Of a stretch of DNA of 64,000 nt, positions 58,001-64,000 are shown in pieces; positions within the stretch are counted from its first letter, which is position 1; every line of letters starts with the position of its first letter. Where the stretch lies: NCBI GenBank assembly GCA_916610825.1, contig OU744447.1:21607563-21671562 (forward strand), in the 5' to 3' direction. The position numbers were made by a program, and so were the translations under genes. Source of the stretch: Haliclystus octoradiatus (taxonomy: Eukaryota > Cnidaria > Staurozoa > Stauromedusae > Haliclystidae). The notes below the pieces were generated by a model, which was not told the origin of the DNA, did no database searches, and saw nothing but the letters and a program-made list of their open reading frames with translations.

Positions 58001-58172
58001 GATTTCTGTTTCTATTACGATGTTCGGAGTTACGCTTTCTTCTTGCAGCAAGTGCTTTCTGAGAACGGAAACCTCGTCGACAAAACCTTGGCTTAAGTTT
58101 TAATTGGGGAGGTGGAATGATGGTAATTTTCTGGCTACCGCAGCAACTAATAAAAGTGCGCGTAAAGGCCAA
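55032..58172 (-). CDS. RTE-like endonuclease/reverse transcriptase, long open frame
   Basis: 1046 codons without a break. Residues 1-90 are basic. The endonuclease is at about 96-325: IATFNSR, the Glu in VAVQEHR at 130, GDFN at 237-240, RLDYIL at 296-301, SDH at 321-323. RT follows: SPGPDGIPTL near 561, FIDFKKAFDS near 686, GVLQGDTLSPFLF near 743, FVDD at 793-796, KYLGSVLP near 860. A C-terminal stretch has YASETW and FLGHIERS. The layout and SETW motif suggest the RTE group. The upstream end is a TTG rather than ATG and no ATG occurs before the domain, so the 5' end may be truncated or use another start. A decayed relative lies at 14906-18130. Confidence 0.88.
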   Translation of the reverse strand: MAFTRTFISCCGSQKITIIPPPQLKLKPRFCRRGFRSQKALAARRKRNSEHRNRNRNRHKPKASSFIGSELRSRNRVPNGDSTLSPSAKRPSTPNRIATFNSRTLKCPWRQKELATLTRKLNFLFVAVQEHRISHDEPIRYVDLDNKCTFITSSAECYGVGGVGFMCNPCVDVRYVRVKSHSSRILELSVKLFDRIVHVFSVYSPTAVRQIEASLFYAQLSSILVKISSRDAIMLCGDFNACFPLSLNPVGRNLNDNSPYLIDLINIYDLTPLNSLYRKPLSRRATFSGPKGRKERLDYILTNCPRLFYDCDTIAPFAIPSDHRLVFSCMKQRIRYCKGKAGSSLCWESLAEFSQAFNDCLENSLVGQPTRGDFSILSSAIIKAAETVLPRKKRQWSRVSWDSDAMITQVRYELKLAKKQLRDCSPTIHNISLLQSIVDQKTIDLAAAHNALIERELNAIILAVKTASNSNKHCITWKEIRRLKNPSHKPLLVEAYDSVEANSMIRNYFYDLYNPPSCLLSLNKLAPPPNFSPPDMSNYNTSPVTNDELCSILFSMKPLASPGPDGIPTLALREPLVQNELLTIINAVLSGEQQVPGQWRRSAVITVNKNTSRNLDQQRGITLSCTAGKANNKILHKRLASVIDPYLRYNQNGGRNSRSTLGQILSARILLEGCRTHQKDIVAIFIDFKKAFDSVLRCRIPEILDFYNVPIVLIDAIMSFYSSTSAFVRTHYGDTDDFPTACGVLQGDTLSPFLFTLFIDYVFRISCPDSSGFILDRRRSSRHPERSVSDLSFVDDIAILTNSISEAQQLLDEVERVGKTVGLTINTTKTKFIALGIKQAHLVTSNGDIERVDSFKYLGSVLPSSSDDLTQRRGQAWAAIRGLNKFWASDVNTDVKLRLFRHTIEPVLLYASETWVLSTSLLTRLDSAYDAMLRHALGVHWPNLLSTAKLRKLSPSASAIAHQRQMSFLGHIERSKTYAPQPLHDILHWQPKEMLRRGYGRVVSFHNVLYRELCYLKVSLSAMSDRVLWRSLCSKYVRRKRDGTFL

Positions 58173-58761
58173 TAAAACTTCAAACAGAAACCGCGCGCCG
58201 AAACACGTCCGTTCTTGATGAAAGCCTCACCTCACCCTATATTATATTTATTACAGCTATATTATCAATATACTCTAAAGACTGTATTAAATCTTGGCCA
58301 TATAAAATCTTTATATTGACCTTGTAATAAAATATTTGAAAATCATACAACATCGAAAATCCTCAATGAATACATTGAAATGTATTTTGTCTTGGATGAT
58401 CAGTGTTTTAGTAATGTTTCAATATAGTAAAGCTGAGTCCAAACTGCTTCTAGAGAGCACCTAAGACCTTGAAATTTAAAAAACATTCATGGAGATGCCC
58501 ATGGACCCCCTAGATAGACTGGCCTTCACCCCTTTATTGTCCGATTTCAATTTTAAGACTCACCCTATTTCAAAACCGATCCACTCCTGCATCAATCCTC
58601 TTGTGATACTGTTGGAGATCGATGTGAACAACCATATACAGTGAGTTCTATATCTATTGTTCGTCGTTTATGTTTTATATTTATATTACATATGTTTTAT
58701 AAATCTTTACATTATCATCGAAAAAGACGATGTAAGACAACAACGTTTGGCAATAGTTCAG
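58173..58761. other. Flank between RTE-like element and foldback element
   Basis: The first 60 bases may be the 5' leader of the RTE-like element. Nothing else recognised. Confidence 0.35.
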
Positions 58762-59000
58762 TACGATGGCCGAGGAGGGCCACGTTGAAACGATCTCTTT
58801 AAAGGAGCAAAAATCACAGGCAGGCGCTACGCACTTAGGATCACGTGCTTGCTTATTGTTTATAACGCAATGTTCATTGTTGACATGAGTTTTATTACAA
58901 ATTAGGCCTGCGTATAACAATTGTTTTAAAGCAAGACTGTTGAATTACGCTAAGCATAAATTCAACTTGTGCTCGCAGCTGTTGCTGGTCAATTTTTCCC

Positions 59001-59116
59001 CTTTAAACTTCAAACTTCAAACTTCTGACCCTCAAACTTCAAACTTCAAACTTCCGATTTTCAAACTTCAAACTTCAAACTTCCGACTTTCAAACTTCAC
59101 ACTTCAAACTTCCGAT
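59001..59116. repeat. Tandem array of CTTCAAACTTC-type units (left arm)
   Basis: About seven loose copies of a 7- to 8-base core (CAAACTT) grouped into units with CCGA or CTGA breaks. It mirrors 60658-60768. The 62-codon ORF here is produced by the repeat. Confidence 0.9.
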
Positions 59117-60657
59117 TTAGTTCAATAGACAACTCGGCTATATCGAATGTGTTATCACGTGCATGTATTTTGTGTTTATTGCTTAAAATCGAAAGATTGG
59201 ACGCATAAACTTCTCGGCAATAGTTAAATGCATATAAATGCGATTTTTGGAGATCTATTTGCTTCCTAAATTCAGAAACTTAGTTACAAATTGTCGAATG
59301 TTGTTCTAGAAATCTGATTGGCTAATGGTCATGTTTGGAACTCACAGTGCAAACAATGGCAAACAATGGCGCGAGACTGATACCAGGTTCAAAACATAGA
59401 TACAATAAAAATAAAAACACTTTCTCTTGTTATGTATAAAAGTTTCAATATGGCTCAACACAAAACTAACTTTTCTATTCGTTTAAAATGAAATTCAAAT
59501 AGTAATAGAATAATAATAGTGTTGATAATGACGGGAGGTTTTCTACTTGTACAAGTGATGACTGGGATATATTTCTGTATGAAGCACAGGCGAAAAGCAC
59601 GAAGCACAAAACAAAATACGCAGTAAATGTTTTCAATGGTATGTAATTATAGCATTGAAATACCATAAGAGAAGAGGGAGTAGGAGAGAGGAGGATCAGA
59701 TGAATGCCACGTCAGTTACTATAAACACAACCAGTGAAAAAAACTCATGCGTGGCATAAGAAATGAATTCTAACTCCGCCGCAGGATTTGCTTCGATGTT
59801 CAACAATTGCACCATTTCAAATGTAAACATAAACATTGAATCTTCAAAACAAAATATTTTACATATAATAATTGTTCTAGAAATACTTGATGTCGGTCAA
59901 CAATTTTATAAATCGTTTATTTACAAGGAAAATACATGCTGTCATTTATCTTCCTGATCATAAATCACAAATTCACAATTGCCAATAGTTTTTTGACATG
60001 CTTTCGTCGCTGGATATACAGTGGATCCTATTGGTTCATATTTGGCCTCCTTGTTATAAATGGAAATTGATTGGCTGATCGAGTCCTCTGACAATTTTTA
60101 TCAGAAAATCAAATTGATCAGTCTCGAAAGTGATACAATATTTTCCGATATTTAAAAAAAAATTCATTACATTTATTGAGTAGAATCGATTTATAAAAGA
60201 GCTACTACAGGGTTGCCGTGTGGTAACTCTTCAGTATCCTCCGCTCTCTCCCTCAAAAGAGCTGCACATTTGATTTTGCCATTTTCATTCATTAATACAT
60301 TATTTAAATAGGGCTACATATATTTTTATTAAAGTAATGTGTTAACTTAGTCGTTGAAAGTTGGCCATTTTCCAGCGGAAATGTTTACATCCTCAAATAA
60401 AATTCTCCCTAATTTTCTGTTGCTGAAAGAACGTAAATAAGACACGATACTCACCCCTAGCCATGTCGAATACGCAAATATAGATTTGAAGCAAGTTTTT
60501 GCATTCATTAAAGAAATAAATTCCCCTATAACACATTTCTATGAAGACGCACTGCAGAAAAGAATGCACGATCAAGCTTCCATTTGTTCGACTGAAAACA
60601 GGGTAAACACATACATTCCATTTTTCAGGATTTGTCTATTAAAAGAAATCAGAATCT

Positions 60658-60768
60658 TAAAGTTTCAAAGTCGGAAGTTTGAAGTTTGAAGTTTCAAAGT
60701 CGGAATTTTGAAGTTTGAAGGTCGGAAGTTTGTAGCTTGAGGGTCAGAAGTTGAAGTTTGAAGTTTGT
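60658..60768. repeat. Tandem array of GAAGTTTGAAG-type units (right arm)
   Basis: Reverse-complement counterpart of 59001-59116 with units broken by TCGGAA or GTCAGA. Together the arrays could pair to form part of the element's long stem. Confidence 0.9.
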
Positions 60769-60914
60769 ATATAAAGCCTCTAGCCAGACATCCGCTAGAC
60801 TGAAACGAGCCAATCATATTTATATATCACGTGGATCTGTGGGGGTCGATGGTGTCTGCCTACTTTGGTTTAATAAGTGAGCACGTTTTAACATGGTACT
60901 CCTCGGCCATCGTA

Positions 60915-63645
60915 AATCACTGCTTTTTCTGAGTCAGTAGTCAAACTTAGTGAATTAGAACATTTTGAACAGCGAAGGGGCTGCCCTTGGCACTGGGAAG
61001 CGATTCGGCAGAAACAGTCTAGTTACGTCCTATACCTGTGCCACATGCCTCTGTACTTCACTTTACCTGCGGCCGCTTAGTATAGGGGACATGTAAACTT
61101 GAAGTGAAAAAAGTGATAAAATGTAATGACCAATCACAGCCAAGCATCTGTGACGTTTTTTGGATCTATGGAGTGATTGGTGTAATTACATAATATAAGA
61201 AATTATTTTGTGACGTTTCTCACGAGACAACTTGCAACTCCTTCAAGAGAAAAATATTCTTCAAACGATCTTCAAAGCTGCAAGCAGCTACACTTTGCTT
61301 GTTTTGTATAAAAATGATTTGAACCAAAGGTTTTAAGCTTTTGAGTTCAATTCTATTTTTAGTTAATATATAAAAATGCTTTTATTGCGTAATTAATTCG
61401 TTTCATTTGGAGATGTGCCTGCTTAATAAAGTTTATAAACTACCCAATATTGTTAAGCTGTTTAATACGCTGGGTAGAATGCAACTTGGATGTGTTTTCT
61501 CGTAGCTCAAACCAAGGTTTAAAGTTCTTATACTTGATTTTATGTTTATGCAATATATCAACATGCATTTATTGCGTGTTCAATTGCACGATCGATTGAT
61601 GAGAAATTGCAGACATTACATTACTTGGAAGAAAACGCTGAATGCCTTAAGAAACAATAATTCTGTCATATTGAAAGACTCATCGCAGCAATTTTTAATT
61701 TTTAATTAATTTGTATCGCAGCAATTGTAAAGATCGTCATACACATTTAGACTTTGATTATTTGAAATCTGATAAACTGGCATGAAACGATAAATTATAA
61801 GCATGCAAATATTGCAATTTTCCGTTAATATGGCTGACACACTTTTCATTCTAGCTGCATAACATTGGACTTCATTGAAGATATTTTTATCATTATTTGA
61901 TAGAATTGACTACTTTACTACTTTACTCTATTGTTTTTCTATAATACTTTCTATAAGTTGTGCTTCATCCATTTCTCAATTCATGTTTGTAATATTAATT
62001 CGCTTCGATCGAAATGTCTAAGATTTGGGAAGCTACAAAATTATGTTTTGTTTTAAAATTTCAAATTGTTTTTAACTGTCAAAACTGTGTGATGTCGTTA
62101 AAAAGGTTGATGTCCTTCCGTCTTCACAGTAGTTGCCTTTGTTTACTGTTGGCGTTGGCCTGCATACACTTGACTGAATTTGCTCATGAAGCGCATGCGT
62201 GTTAGGGTCAGAATTTTCTCAGTGCATCCCTTTATTCAATCGAATTTTGGAAGGCCCAGATGAGCGCAGCGAAATAGTGGGCCTTGTGGAGCTAGGCTAG
62301 CTACGTCCATGCAGCAATCATGGATCACGCGTCGTCGATACTTAGTATGCGTGCTGCTGCTTTCAAATCAATCGCGTTGTTATTGGCGGCCATTCTTGTA
62401 TTTCAACAACGTTGGCAGTTTCTTTTTAGCTTCTTGATATGATTAGTTTACACACCTAACAATGATCATGCTTGTTTGACTGGAATAACCAATAACCTAT
62501 ACCAATGATACAGACTACACTGCTAATTTGTGAGCTGAATTTCATAACAATAATTTTGAAGCATGATCTGTAATTGTTTTATTTGAATTTCAAACATAGA
62601 AAATCTCAGCAAATTTCAGAAATGTAGTAGGTCAACTATGTGAAGTATGTCAACTATGTGATGCATCCTACATACTGCACACAAATTATTTTGTCGTACG
62701 CATATTGAAATAATTAGGCAAAGACTGCCCTTAATCTCCAGCTCAATTAGGTCCAATTGGTAGGCTGTCTCAATTACGGGCGTGCAGTTTTGTTTAGATC
62801 ATGATGTCATGATTGTATTATATAGATAACCTGTGTTGTTTAGTAAATCTAAGAAAAGATTGGATTATTGCCAAAATGGTGAAATTGTTTCAATTCATAC
62901 ACATGGTTGAACTCCTTCAATTTTTCTGCTGCTCTTGAAATATTTGTTAGTTACAGTCTTACTTCAAATTGGAAATTTCTGAATAATGTTTCATGTACTT
63001 CAATAATAGTCAAGTCTAGAGATATTTGTTTACAATTATTGAGTTCAATTTGACAATACAGTGAAACCTGTCAATAAAAACCAGTTGACCTCTCAAGGGA
63101 GGTGACTTTTCTAGAGACTCAATAGAGTTTAACATATTATGCCATTATAAAATGGCTACTATAGACAGTTAGCTGATGTATAGGGTAACGTCTACACACC
63201 TGTAGATTTCCTGTAGCCTATCAGAACATTTTTGTTTTCTAGATTTCTAGAAGATGTTAACAGGGAAGTTCAAGTGTTTGATATCATGTTATCAGTAATG
63301 CGTTAGTATGTAACTAATTGCGATCAAAAGGTAATACTAGATCTGACATGTAAATGGTCAGTAGGCTAATAACCTGTGCCAATTCAGCTGTATTCAGGCT
63401 CCATCTAAAAGAGTAATCCTGAATCCTAGATTCCAGACAGGTTAGAGAAAATTTCGAAGAAAATTGATATTTTTAAAGATTTATTGATCAAACATCAACA
63501 AAACATTGAGAAGAAAATGGTGAAATGCACTAGGATTTCAGAAGACTGAACTTTTCGTCGGAACCTATGACTATTGTCGTAATTCAATGATAATTATAGT
63601 TGAAAATATCTGAAAAGGGTTTTTGAAGGCCTAATATTATTTATA
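60915..63645. other. Non-coding DNA with one possible small secreted ORF
   Basis: No repeat pair or gene recognised apart from a plus-strand ORF at 62014-62205. From its ATG at 62092 it reads as a signal-peptide-like hydrophobic stretch (SCLCLLLALACIHL) and ends EAHAC. It is short, has no close paralogue here, and could be chance or a first exon. Confidence 0.35.
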
Positions 63646-64000
63646 CTAGCAATGAGTGTGGTCCATAATGGACCTTCTATGATAAAACTTTCAGATCACT
63701 TATAATTAAACAATTGACCAAGCTGACTATCGCTGTATAATACGGAGTATAAACTCTGTAGGAGAACATGAGACACAATACGCATTGAAACGATGTAGCA
63801 TTAATCAATATTCGATTAAGAATTAATCAGATCAGAATTAATCGATTGAAATGTATAATTTAACGTAGCTTTGTCTACGTAGAAAAACTTTATTTTATGT
63901 GTTAAAAGGAAGCCAGAACACATTAATTATTATAAATTACAAATACTCAGTCAAATTTCGAAATATGAAACTATCCATAAAAAATAACTTCAAATCCGAT
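63646..64000 (+). mobile_element. Second copy of the Y terminus, cut by the window end
   Basis: From CTAGCAATGAGTGTGG onward it is nearly identical to 41484-41870, apart from a 15-base deletion near 63715 and a different stretch around 63812-63842. It lies in the same orientation and without arm X beside it, which shows that Y is a true element end. The rest lies beyond base 64000. Confidence 0.9.

Larger units (their letters stand above)
58764..60912. mobile_element. Foldback-type transposon with TA flanks and tandem tails
   Basis: The left end begins CGATGGCCGAGGAG (58764) and the right end finishes with its complement CTCCTCGGCCATCG (60912). TA lies at both outer edges (58762-58763, 60913-60914), the usual target of Tc1/mariner-like and related elements. 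Each arm contains a short tandem array of CTTCAAACTTC units, at 59001-59116 and, in mirror orientation, at 60658-60768. The interior has no transposase; the 64-codon ORF at 59763-59957 and others lack motifs. A non-autonomous element. Confidence 0.75.

Noticed and set aside
1-64000. CRISPR arrays, operons or prophage
   Set aside because: No regularly spaced repeats, no gene packing, and the introns and retroelements are those of an animal genome.

Overview
This window looks like AT-rich metazoan nuclear DNA. It has spliced genes with GT-AG introns, a secreted protein with a thrombospondin type 1 (TSP1) module, and a dense mix of animal retrotransposons (CR1/L2-like, RTE-like, BEL/Pao, Ty3/gypsy, Penelope-like) plus DNA transposons and foldback elements. 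An aquatic invertebrate, perhaps a tunicate, fits, but nothing here fixes the species. No bacterial operons, rRNA, CRISPR or intact tRNA genes were seen.

Host genes are few. Two tandem paralogues on the minus strand, called A and B here, each have an exon encoding a signal peptide plus a PAN/Apple-like region (A 19383-19752, B 29424-29781) and a distant last exon encoding one TSP1-like module (A 4751-4935, B 23447-23631). All four exon edges are phase 1. The duplication unit covers about 3785-19960 (A) and 22425-30080 (B). Further pieces of the unit lie at 30058-30410 (start of a third exon 1) and 30780-31600 (intron-like). A separate minus-strand terminal exon at 48604-49013 encodes about 135 residues of an unrecognised cysteine-containing protein.

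Most of the rest is mobile DNA. 1-3600: CR1/L2-like element, minus strand, running off the left edge. 5186-12394: BEL/Pao element in the intron of gene A, itself hit by a 999-bp inverted-repeat transposon. 14.9-18.1 kb: decayed RTE-like copy carrying a probable solo LTR. 24.4-26.1 kb: reverse transcriptase and Penelope-like GIY-YIG remnants in the intron of gene B. 31.8-39.8 kb: a CR1-like element on the minus strand, broken by a second CR1-like fragment in the opposite orientation and by an apparently intact Ty3/gypsy element (33966-39155) with identical LTRs. 39.9-45.2 kb: interleaved long inverted repeats, with a second copy of one terminus at 63646-64000. 55032-58172: long uninterrupted RTE-like ORF. 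58764-60912: foldback-type element with TA flanks.

The nesting gives a relative history. The gene pair was duplicated first, because the paralogue keeps the empty site; BEL then entered gene A, and the 999-bp transposon entered BEL. The CR1-like element at 32-40 kb predates the Ty3/gypsy insertion, which is the youngest event visible. Coordinates given as 'about' are boundaries judged by eye.
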